Positions 8,160-15,694 of a stretch of 64,000 nt of DNA are shown in pieces. The translations under genes were made by a program, and so were the position numbers. Numbering within the stretch: the first letter of the stretch is position 1; the number at the start of each line of letters is the position of its first letter. A model generated the notes under the pieces. That model worked only from the letters and a program-made list of their open reading frames with translations, was not told where the DNA came from and made no database searches. The stretch spans positions 310,001-374,000 of the forward strand of contig CAVVCY010000003.1 in the NCBI GenBank assembly GCA_963746905.1. Reading direction: 5' to 3'. The stretch comes from JALYNX01 sp963746905. Lineage in GTDB: Bacteria > Actinomycetota > Acidimicrobiia > Spongiisociales > ZC4RG35.

Positions 8160-8779
8160 GTTGGAGGCACCGAGAGCAGATAGACGACGGTGAAGATCAC
8201 GATCCAAATGATGTCGACGAAGTGCCAATAGAGGCCGACCAGCTCGAGATTCATGCCGTGCTTCTCGCTCAAGCCACCTGGGCGCCTTGAGATCCCCCAC
8301 AGCGACAGGAGCATGATCACCCCGATTGCGACGTGGGTCCCATGGAACCCGGTCAGCACGTAGAAGGCGGAGGCGGCCGGGTTGGTCGACAACGTCATAC
8401 CGTCGTGCACGATGAATGTGGCGAACTCGAAGACCTGTCCGCCGAGGAACACCGAACCCAGGGCCGCAGTGGCGAAAAGCCAGGTCCTGGTCCCATTCAT
8501 GTCCTGACGGGTCATGGCGTTGTGGGCGAGAACCATGGTCAGCGAGCTCATCAGAAGCACGAACGAGCTGACCGATGTGAATGGGATGTCATAGATCTGC
8601 GATGGATAAGGGTCGACGAAGCCGGGCCGGTTCGAATAGAGCAGGTAATTCGAGATCAAGGCCCCGAAGAACAGGAATTCCGAGCTGAGGAACAGCCACA
8701 TCCCCAGCTTGCGGTTGTCGACTCCCGTCGACTCGTGCTCGGGATGATCCATCGGTGCCTCATGGAGGATGTCAGTCAT
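8156..8779 (-). CDS. ctaE: Cytochrome c oxidase subunit III
   Basis: This 207-residue membrane protein is oxidase subunit III. Motifs include KLGMWLFLSSEFLFFGALI, GFHGTHVAIGVIMLL and a C-terminal YWHFVDIIWIVIF, all hallmarks of the family. It has about five transmembrane helices, the usual bacterial short form. The chosen ATG overlaps the end of cox I by 8 bases. A proton-pumping heme-copper oxidase needs I, II and III, all of which are present here. Confidence 0.95.
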   Translation of the reverse strand: MTDILHEAPMDHPEHESTGVDNRKLGMWLFLSSEFLFFGALISNYLLYSNRPGFVDPYPSQIYDIPFTSVSSFVLLMSSLTMVLAHNAMTRQDMNGTRTWLFATAALGSVFLGGQVFEFATFIVHDGMTLSTNPAASAFYVLTGFHGTHVAIGVIMLLSLWGISRRPGGLSEKHGMNLELVGLYWHFVDIIWIVIFTVVYLLSVPPT

Positions 8780-10802
8780 ACGCACCTGCCGCCTCGGTGG
8801 AATGCTCCTCGTCGTCGTGCTCGAGGTGAGGCTCCTCCAGAGGCTCGATGGCCCAACCAATCACCGCGACCAATCCGATCAAGACCCCAATGAAAATCAG
8901 CGCCTTGCCCCACATCGCCGTGTGGTAGATGACCCCGTAGAAGATGGTTGGAAAGGCCATCGCCATGAAGAAGGGGAAGTAGGACGGATTCGGGAGATGG
9001 ATCGGAGAGGCCGGATTGCGTTGATCATGCTCGATCTTGGCCAGGATCTGATCCGCGTCGGGCTTGCGGACCGCCCGCCCGTCCGGTCCCTGGTCGTACT
9101 TGAGCCGCCAGAAATGGTCGAGACTGGTCACCACCGGGGGAACCGCGAAGTTGTACTCCGGCGAGGGGTTGGGGACCATCCACTCGATCGTCCTCGCATC
9201 CCAGGGGTCGAGGCCCGAAGGCTCACCGTGTCGCTTGCTGGTCCACCAGTTGAAGATGAAGATTGCGATCGAGGCGGCGATGATGAAAGCGCCGATCGTC
9301 ACCACCAGGTTCCAGGGCTGGAGACCGGTTTCCGGAGCGTATTTCCAGGTTCGACGCACCATGCCCTGCAGGCCGAGCCAGTGCATCGGCCCGAAAGTCA
9401 GGTTGAACCCGATGAACTGAAGCCAGAAATGGGTCTTGCCCAGTCTTTCGTTCATCACCCGGCCGGTGAGCTTGGGGAACCAGTAATAGAGCCCGCCGAA
9501 CAGCCCGAAGATGGCGCCACCGAACAACACGTAGTGGAAGTGGGCAACGATGTAATAGGTGTCGGTTTGCTGCCAGTCCGACGGAACCACGGCGTGGGTC
9601 ACCCCGGAAAGCCCGCCAATGGTGAACATCGCGACGAAGCCGATGGCGAAGAGCATCGAGGTGGTCATCCGTATTCGACCCTGCCACATCGTCCCCAACC
9701 AGTTGAAGATCTTGATCCCGGTGGGGATGGCGATGGTCATGGTCGATAGCCCGAATGCGGCCTGAGCTACGGGTGTGATCCCTGAGGCGAACATGTGGTG
9801 GGCCCACACCCCGAAGCCGAGGAAACCGATCGCGGCGCCGGCGAATACCACCGCCGAGTACCCGAACAATGGCTTGCGAGAGAAGGTGGGAAGAATCTCG
9901 GAAACCATGCCCATCGCTGGCAGCACGAGGATGTAGACCTCGGGATGGCCGAACAGCCAGAACAGGTGTTGCCACAGGATCGGGTCTCCCCCGCCGACGG
10001 GCGCGTAGAACAGAGATCCGAACTGTCTGTCGAATGTGACCATGAAAAGGGCGACCGCGATGATCGGGAGCGAGAAGAGCAGCAGGAATGCGACCACCAT
10101 CGACATCCATACGAACACCGGCATGCGGAGCAGGCGCATCCCCTTGGCCCGCATGTTGAGGATGGTCACGATGAAGTTGACCGAAGACACGAGCGAGGCG
10201 AGGCCGAGGATCTGCAATCCGAGCGCCCAATAGTCCATGGCGGTGCCCGTGGAGTAGAGCGGCCCGGCGTTCGGTTGGTAGCCAAACCAGCCCCCGCCCG
10301 GTGAGTCGGCGAGGAAGTTGAGACTCCCGGGCCCACCCCCTATAGGCAGGTTCCCGCTGACCCCGGTGGATCCGACCGGGGCCAAAGAGGTCCCGAAAAT
10401 AAAGGTCGAGTAGAGGAAGATCCCACCAAAGAAGAAGATCCACCAGGAGAGGGCGTTCAGCCGGGGGAAAGCCACGTCCCGGGCACCGATCATCAGGGGG
10501 AGCAGATAGTTCATGAACGCGGCCGAAGCCGGCATCACAAACAGGAAGATCATCGTGGTGCCATGCATCGTGAACAGAGCGTTGTAGGCACCCGCAGTCA
10601 GGAACTCGTTGTTGGCCTGAGCTAGCTGAATCCGAAGCAGCAGGGCCTCGCAGCCCCCGATGATGAAGAAGATGAAGGCCGCGTAGCCGTACATGATCCC
10701 GATCCGCTTGTGATCGACGGTCGTTATCCACGACCAGATCCCCGTCTTGGACGAGGGGCGGCGGAAGATCGTGGTTTGGGGTCTGGCGGCTGTGGCGGTC
10801 AT
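8772..10802 (-). CDS. ctaD: Cytochrome c oxidase subunit I (heme-copper oxidase catalytic subunit)
   Basis: This 676-residue subunit I of an A-type heme-copper oxidase carries heme a, heme a3 and CuB, and reduces oxygen. Visible motifs are FTMHGTTMIFLFVMP, the CuB/heme region WQHLFWLFGHPEVYILVLPAMG with the histidine-tyrosine site, HHMFASG, and DTYYIVAHFHYVLFGG with the a3/a ligands. It is longer than the ~550-residue core: the C-terminal ~120 residues add a soluble stretch and two further helices, seen in other actinobacterial enzymes. ATG 10802 overlaps the cox II stop (ATGA) and is preferred to an ATG six codons upstream. Confidence 0.96.
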   Translation of the reverse strand: MTATAARPQTTIFRRPSSKTGIWSWITTVDHKRIGIMYGYAAFIFFIIGGCEALLLRIQLAQANNEFLTAGAYNALFTMHGTTMIFLFVMPASAAFMNYLLPLMIGARDVAFPRLNALSWWIFFFGGIFLYSTFIFGTSLAPVGSTGVSGNLPIGGGPGSLNFLADSPGGGWFGYQPNAGPLYSTGTAMDYWALGLQILGLASLVSSVNFIVTILNMRAKGMRLLRMPVFVWMSMVVAFLLLFSLPIIAVALFMVTFDRQFGSLFYAPVGGGDPILWQHLFWLFGHPEVYILVLPAMGMVSEILPTFSRKPLFGYSAVVFAGAAIGFLGFGVWAHHMFASGITPVAQAAFGLSTMTIAIPTGIKIFNWLGTMWQGRIRMTTSMLFAIGFVAMFTIGGLSGVTHAVVPSDWQQTDTYYIVAHFHYVLFGGAIFGLFGGLYYWFPKLTGRVMNERLGKTHFWLQFIGFNLTFGPMHWLGLQGMVRRTWKYAPETGLQPWNLVVTIGAFIIAASIAIFIFNWWTSKRHGEPSGLDPWDARTIEWMVPNPSPEYNFAVPPVVTSLDHFWRLKYDQGPDGRAVRKPDADQILAKIEHDQRNPASPIHLPNPSYFPFFMAMAFPTIFYGVIYHTAMWGKALIFIGVLIGLVAVIGWAIEPLEEPHLEHDDEEHSTEAAGAYD

Positions 10803-11851
10803 TTGTTGCTCTCCAGCCATACGATCAGGTCGTCGATCTCCTGCTCGGTCAAGGCCAGGTTGGGCATATAACTACCCGGTTTGTAATTGGGGGGATCCAC
10901 GAGCCATTCGTGGAGGGCCGCTTCCCGGGTCTGACCTTCTCCGGGAAGGGTTGCACCCGCAAACACATCCCGCGATGCGAAGTGGGTCAAGTCCGGACCC
11001 GAGAATTGGTCGTCGGGAACGATGTTCGGGTTGCTGTCGAACCGGACGGTGTGACATTGGACACAGCCCTTCGCGGTGTACACCTGGTACCCGGCGTACT
11101 CGGGGCTCCCTTCAGCCGGGAGCGGCGTGGTCGCGGCCTGGGCCACCAACCACTGCTCGTACTCGGCCGGCGGTAGGGCCTGCACCCGGGCCCGCATCAT
11201 GGAGTGTGAGAGACCGCAGAACTCGGCGCATTGACCCCAGAACTCCCCTGGCTCATCGGCTTGGAGCCGGAGCTCAGTGGTTTGGCCCGGGATCAGATAG
11301 CGCTTCCCGTTGAGGGCGGGGATCCAGAAGTTGTGGATGACATCCTCGGAGGTCATCTGGGCACAGACCTCCTGGCCGGCGGGTATGACCATTACGTTGG
11401 CAGTCGCCACGCCGGCGTCCGGATACCGGTACTCGAACCACCACTGGTGCCCGATGATGTCGACCTCCATCGCACCTGACCCACACTCGGTGAGATCGAA
11501 GACGGCGGCCGTGGTTGGCACTGCGATCCCAGCAAGGATCAGCGCCGGGATCACGGTCCAGAGCACCTCGAGCTTCGGACTTCCGTGAAGCTGCTTCGCC
11601 TCCTTGGCTCCTTCTCGGTCCCGAAACAGGAAGACGATGACCAGGATCGCCCCCTCGACCAGGACGAAAACACCCGTGGCAATCCAAAACACCGGCCAGA
11701 AAAGGTCGTTTTCACGTCTCGAGAAGGGCCCCTTCGGATCGAAGATGGTCATTGGGGCGTTGTCGATCTCGATGAACGAGCAGGCGGTGAGAACGAGGGC
11801 TGACCCGACCAGTGCGCCGAGGCGTGCAAGACGTTGACGGGACCGGGCCAT
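10799..11851 (-). CDS. ctaC: Cytochrome c oxidase subunit II fused to cytochrome c (caa3 type)
   Basis: This 350-residue protein has, in order, a lipobox (VLTAC, Cys24), two membrane helices, a CuA cupredoxin domain and a C-terminal cytochrome c domain. The CuA ligands are visible in GQCAEFCGLSHSMM. Heme c is bound at GCVQCH (Cys263, Cys266, His267), with a plausible Met ligand in GSYMPNLAL. The fusion makes this a caa3 oxidase that accepts electrons through its own heme c. The start at 11851 yields the lipoprotein signal; an upstream in-frame codon would add 13 residues unlike any leader. An 86-base gap to the next gene upstream may hold an internal promoter. Confidence 0.95.
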   Translation of the reverse strand: MARSRQRLARLGALVGSALVLTACSFIEIDNAPMTIFDPKGPFSRRENDLFWPVFWIATGVFVLVEGAILVIVFLFRDREGAKEAKQLHGSPKLEVLWTVIPALILAGIAVPTTAAVFDLTECGSGAMEVDIIGHQWWFEYRYPDAGVATANVMVIPAGQEVCAQMTSEDVIHNFWIPALNGKRYLIPGQTTELRLQADEPGEFWGQCAEFCGLSHSMMRARVQALPPAEYEQWLVAQAATTPLPAEGSPEYAGYQVYTAKGCVQCHTVRFDSNPNIVPDDQFSGPDLTHFASRDVFAGATLPGEGQTREAALHEWLVDPPNYKPGSYMPNLALTEQEIDDLIVWLESNK

Positions 11852-11937
11852 CGGTTCGGCATCATACGGACCTTGCCAACCGGCGACCAACTTCCCCTCA
11901 AGGAGGGCGCCGGCACTGCCCTCGCAGGGGATAACCC

Positions 11938-12768
11938 CTAGCCCGCCACCGCGGCGATCGCCGAGTTGAGCTCGGTGTCGAGAGCAGCCCCTTCGAAGCT
12001 GGCGGTCACGATCCCCGAGTCGTCGACGACGAACACCCAGGGCTCAGAGGGGAGACCCCACTCGGTGACCGCCGGGACGGTCGTCAGCTGGCTCTGATCG
12101 GTCACCTTCAGGTCCTCGTAGATCTCGACGTGGACGAAGTCAACGTTCGGATAGATCGCTCGCAACGCCTTGACCTGATCCAGGAGAGGCCCACAGGTGG
12201 CGCTCACACAGAATCCGGGCGTGGCGAAGACGATCACCGACGGAACGCCCGAGGTGACGGCATCGGCTACCGATAGCTGGTACAGCGCAGGATCGGGTTC
12301 GGGATCCGAGCTGATGACCGAGAGATCCGGGAAGTCGGCGGCGACTCGGGTCTCCGAAGCCGGAGCAGGGTCGCCGGCCTCAACCACGCTCGGGTCTTCT
12401 ACCGCCACCAGACCCATCGGGCCCGCGGTGGAAAAGCCCTCGGCGTCGAGGGTCACCTGATAGGTGCCGGCGGCCGGGATCTCCATCCGGGCCACATAGA
12501 GGCCACGAACCTCCTCGGCGGTCCACATGAATTCGGTCTCATAGGTCTCGATGGGGGCGCCGTCCTCGTTGCGCAAAGTCACCGTGGCCGGGCGGTCCGG
12601 CGAAGCCAGGTACTCATTCGTGTCCTGGTCGATCAGGCCGAGCATCACACGTTGCTCGCCAATACCTACCGGCTGGGAGGAGGCGACGATGCCAAAGGGA
12701 GCCACGGATTCGGACGAGCATGCACCCAGCACCAGCAGCGCCACCGCGATCAGGGCAAGCCGCCTCAT
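11938..12768 (-). CDS. Lipoprotein with thioredoxin-like domain, possible oxidase metallation factor
   Basis: This 276-residue protein has a clear lipoprotein signal (VLGAC, Cys17), a beta-rich domain (~30-125) and a thioredoxin-fold domain (~140-276). The latter carries FATPGFCVSATCGP, where two cysteines spaced by four residues sit at the thioredoxin active-site position. It resembles extracytoplasmic SCO/TlpA-like proteins that reduce or metallate CuA, and its place between ctaB and ctaC fits that. The C-x4-C spacing is not the C-x3-C of Sco1 nor the C-x2-C of TlpA, so a copper role is inference. The ATG overlaps the ctaB stop. Confidence 0.75.
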   Translation of the reverse strand: MRRLALIAVALLVLGACSSESVAPFGIVASSQPVGIGEQRVMLGLIDQDTNEYLASPDRPATVTLRNEDGAPIETYETEFMWTAEEVRGLYVARMEIPAAGTYQVTLDAEGFSTAGPMGLVAVEDPSVVEAGDPAPASETRVAADFPDLSVISSDPEPDPALYQLSVADAVTSGVPSVIVFATPGFCVSATCGPLLDQVKALRAIYPNVDFVHVEIYEDLKVTDQSQLTTVPAVTEWGLPSEPWVFVVDDSGIVTASFEGAALDTELNSAIAAVAG

Positions 12769-13689
12769 CGGATCAACACGTCGAGCATCACCGAGGCGAA
12801 AAGAGCCGCTAGATAGACCGTGGAGGTGGTGAAGAGGCGCATCGCCTGGTCAGGGTGGAGATAGACCTTCCACGAATCCCATAGGAACCAGGCACCAAGC
12901 CCGATCGCAGCCACCAGGTAGATCCAGCTCATTCCGGCCACCGGCACCAACAGCAGGGTGATGCCGACCATCGAGCGCGGTGTAGAGGAGCATTTTGCGA
13001 GTCGTCGCCTCGACACCGACCACCACCGGGAGCATCGGGACTCCGGCCCGTGCGTAATCATCCTTGTAACGGATGGCCAGCGCCCAGAAATGGGGAGGGG
13101 TCCAGTAGAAGACAACGAAGAAGAGCACCCAGGCCGGGAGGGCGATCCCACCCGTGATCGCCGCCCATCCGACGAGAACCGGTGCCGCCCCGGCGGCGCC
13201 TCCGATGACGATGTTCTGTGTCGTCGAGCGTTTCAACGCCATCGTGTAGACGAAGACATAGAAAAGAAGGGCGGCGGTGGCGATCGACGCCGCGAGGAGG
13301 TTGGTCGTCGCCCAGAGCCAGGCGAAGCCGGCCACACCAAGGCAAATGCCGAAAACCAGGGCGTTGCGAGGGGGGACTTCGTGTCTGGCCAGAGGACGAC
13401 CCTTGGTGCGCCGCATCACCTCGTCGATGTCGCGGTCGACGTAACAGTTGAGGGCATTGGCACCGGCCGCCGAAAGGGTGCCTCCGATCAGGGTGGTCAC
13501 CAGGATCCATGCACCTGGCCACTCTCCGGCGGCGAGCACCATCGCCGGTACGGTTGTTATCAGAAGCAGTTCGATGATCCGTGGCTTGGTCAGAGCGACA
13601 TACGCCGCGAGCTTCGAGCGGTGTTGGTTGCTCGGAATCGATACTTCCACATCAGGAGTGACCGGCGAGCCGTGACTCTCAGTCGACAT
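12765..13689 (-). pseudogene. ctaB: Heme O synthase (protoheme IX farnesyltransferase), one-base frameshift
   Basis: The product is the UbiA-family enzyme that farnesylates heme B to heme O on the way to heme A. Residues from the ATG at 13689 run through AYVALTKPRIIELLL, the first Asp-rich motif NCYVDRDIDEVMRRTKGRP, and the second one (YKDDYARAG). After KMLLYTAL the frame is lost. The family C terminus (MVGITLLLVPVAG to MLDVLIR, ending at 12765) continues in the next frame. Removing one base near 12972 restores an intact ~307-residue protein. An oxidase cluster with an otherwise complete gene set would be expected to need it, so sequence error is likely. The start overlaps the small upstream gene by 11 bases. 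Confidence 0.85.
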
Positions 13690-13849
13690 CAGTTGGCTCC
13701 TCAGCAGCCTCTTCCTCCAGCCTTTTCGCCTCGGCACTTCTACGTGCCCGGCGCTCCGCCCATCGCAACGACCAGATGGCAGCAAGGGCCGGGATCACGA
13801 AGACCCCGATCTCATCGATCCCCCCATAGTGGGCAAATATGAATCTCAT
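13679..13849 (-). CDS. 56-residue single-pass membrane protein, unknown
   Basis: This small gene is nested tightly between two operon members: its ATG overlaps the stop of the upstream membrane protein gene (ATGA), and its stop lies 11 bases inside the ctaB start. The product has one hydrophobic helix (IGVFVIPALAAIWSLRW) followed by an Arg/Glu-rich cytoplasmic-type tail (RRARRSAEAKRLEEEAAEE). Size and layout recall CcmD-like or small oxidase-assembly proteins, but no sequence motif proves that. Perfect translational coupling on both sides is the main evidence that it is real. Confidence 0.65.
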   Translation of the reverse strand: MRFIFAHYGGIDEIGVFVIPALAAIWSLRWAERRARRSAEAKRLEEEAAEEPTDVD

Positions 13850-15201
13850 CCGGCCAGAATCAACAATCCGAGTGTGGTGAGAGCCACCATAAGGAGAAGC
13901 ATCGCGTATTGGGAACGCACTGCATCCGGGCCGAAGTCTCCGAGAGCCCTGTCATGGGCGAGGACCACGCCCGTCACATGACCGGTCACGATCACAGCGA
14001 GCTGCAAGTACCAGATCGGCTCGCTCCTGGTGATGAAGAAATTCACCTTGCGGCCGGCGGTCCCGAACAGGTCCCAGCCCAGGGCAAACGGATCGGACAC
14101 CGCTGCGATCAATTGCTGCCCCTCGAAGATGATCAGCGTCAAATAGTGAGCGACCGCGTAGGCGAGAGCGATTGGAACCAGAGTGTGGGCGAATCGGGAG
14201 GCGACCCGATTGGCGGTCCAGTCCCCTCCCACCATTCGTGCCGCGGCCCAGGAGGCCAACCAGTAAGCCCCGGCGATCATCGCCACCGAGCCCAGCAGGA
14301 GCAGGGTGCCTCCCGGCACCGATTCCGCCATCGTCCCGAAGGCTGCCTTGAACCATGAAGTGCCGGAGGCCCCATCGTAGGTGACCGTGCCGATCGCAAC
14401 ACACACCAGAAGCGCAAGGCCACGCCATTCAGGCAGGACTGTCAGCGCCCGCAGCCAGCCTCGCCAGACCAGTCTCCCGTCCGCCCGCCGACCCAGGGGT
14501 GAGAGCGCGGAGATCATCCGGTTGTAGGGCGTGAAGGCGTCGAACACCGTCAGCCCGGTCTCTAATCCGGCGTATGCCATGGCCCCCAGCATGACCACGG
14601 TGTAGGCCAGCGCCGCCCAACCCAAGGCGACTGCGGAGCCCGACTCGTGGTTGACCAACTCCAGCCAGGTGAACGACAACAGGAATGCGGCTGCAGGGAG
14701 AACGCCGACGGCATCGCGCAGCCACACCCGCTCGCCGCGCCCGATCCTGAAGGTTCGCCCGATGGTGCGCCACGGGTTGACGTCGGTGTACCAGTCACCA
14801 ACCAGCGCCCCGGTGAAGGGAACGATCAGCCAGAAGACGACCCAAATCAGCACCGGGGCAATCGAGGGGCGGGTGGGGTCAGTGGTCAGGCCAAGAGCCG
14901 CCACAACGGGTTGCCCAAGGACCAATAAGAGGCCAATCACACCCAACACCGGGAGCAGCCCCCGACGGGGGATGGAGAGCCGGCCCGGCTCCTGGAGGGG
15001 GCCACCTTGCAGCCTCGGCTCGGGCCAGAGAAGGGCAAGGGCCACGAAGCTGATCACGATGACAACACCTGCGGCCGCGATGAAATAGGTCACCGGAACC
15101 GGCAGATCGAGGCGACCCCCGATTCCATGTGCCAGGGCCGTCCCCGGGATGAGAAGGACTAGGACCAGAGCCCCGCCGACGACGCCGGCGCGACGCCTCA
15201 T
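13846..15201 (-). CDS. Polytopic membrane protein resembling 'fenitrothion hydrolase' family
   Basis: This 451-residue protein has a signal-like N terminus ending ALAHGIGG and about 11-12 hydrophobic helices. The stretch HGIGGRLDLPVP and the overall layout resemble actinobacterial proteins annotated as fenitrothion hydrolase, a name I would not take as function. No hydrolase catalytic motif is visible. A conserved-looking GDWYTDVNPWRTIGR loop and several histidines facing the membrane (LVNHES, VAHYLTL, VTGHVTGV) could bind metal or heme. It sits between a cupredoxin-like lipoprotein and ctaB with ATGA overlaps on both sides, so a role in copper handling or oxidase biogenesis is a reasonable inference. 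Confidence 0.7.
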   Translation of the reverse strand: MRRRAGVVGGALVLVLLIPGTALAHGIGGRLDLPVPVTYFIAAAGVVIVISFVALALLWPEPRLQGGPLQEPGRLSIPRRGLLPVLGVIGLLLVLGQPVVAALGLTTDPTRPSIAPVLIWVVFWLIVPFTGALVGDWYTDVNPWRTIGRTFRIGRGERVWLRDAVGVLPAAAFLLSFTWLELVNHESGSAVALGWAALAYTVVMLGAMAYAGLETGLTVFDAFTPYNRMISALSPLGRRADGRLVWRGWLRALTVLPEWRGLALLVCVAIGTVTYDGASGTSWFKAAFGTMAESVPGGTLLLLGSVAMIAGAYWLASWAAARMVGGDWTANRVASRFAHTLVPIALAYAVAHYLTLIIFEGQQLIAAVSDPFALGWDLFGTAGRKVNFFITRSEPIWYLQLAVIVTGHVTGVVLAHDRALGDFGPDAVRSQYAMLLLMVALTTLGLLILAG

Positions 15202-15635
15202 CAGGGGGTTACTTTGATCTCGAACAGCTTGAGAGCGCTGCCTTCCAGCTCGACCTCGAAAATGCCCTGGGCATCGGCCACGAATGAGATCTCGACCGGA
15301 ACCCCGGGCTCGGCCTCGAACATGATGTCGTAACCGTGAACGTGGATTTCATCGGCCACATTGGTGAGCACGACGATGTCGACCTGGTCGCCGAGAGCAA
15401 AGTCGAACGTATCCGGGCCGTCGACCACGCCTCCGGTGACCGTGACATCGGCCGCGCGGATGGTTGTCGTGGTCTCCGAGACGGTGGTGGTGGACCCCAC
15501 CGGGGCGGTGGTCGCCTCTGACGGTGTCGTGGTCGTCGTAGTGGCGGGCGGAGATGTGGTGGTCGTCGTGGTGGAGGTGTCACCGCAGGCGATAACCAGG
15601 ACCGCAACCATCGCCGCCAGGAGTAAACGTCGCAT
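15201..15635 (-). CDS. Thr-rich lipoprotein with cupredoxin-like domain
   Basis: This 144-residue protein is the first gene of the respiratory operon. It has a lipobox (VLVIAC, Cys17), a Thr/Ser/Pro-rich spacer (~19-60) that probably crosses the cell wall, and a beta-rich C-terminal domain of EfeO/cupredoxin type (VVDGPDTFDFALG, IHVHGYD, GIFEVELEGS). Only one or two of the usual copper ligands can be seen, so metal binding is uncertain. TACCTT ends 7 nt before the ATG, consistent with leaderless transcription from the 60-bp divergent region shared with the penicillin-acylase gene. Confidence 0.75.
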   Translation of the reverse strand: MRRLLLAAMVAVLVIACGDTSTTTTTTSPPATTTTTTPSEATTAPVGSTTTVSETTTTIRAADVTVTGGVVDGPDTFDFALGDQVDIVVLTNVADEIHVHGYDIMFEAEPGVPVEISFVADAQGIFEVELEGSALKLFEIKVTP

Positions 15636-15694
15636 ACGGCAAAAGGTACGCCGATCCGGGCGGAATGCCGATTCGACCAATAGGCTCCGCCGTC

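Noticed and set aside
9223..10731. Open frame of ~500 codons on the minus strand in another frame of the cox I gene
   Set aside because: Translation is Arg/His/Pro-rich shadow sequence with no domain; the cox I frame has every heme-copper motif.
12960..12985. Programmed +1 frameshifting in ctaB, the SDR and the Kbl-like gene
   Set aside because: The three junctions share no slippery codon, stop-codon context or stimulatory hairpin; one-base sequence errors are simpler.
13846..15201. Functional call as an organophosphate (fenitrothion) hydrolase
   Set aside because: No hydrolase motif is visible, and the operon context points to respiratory enzyme biogenesis; the name would mislead.
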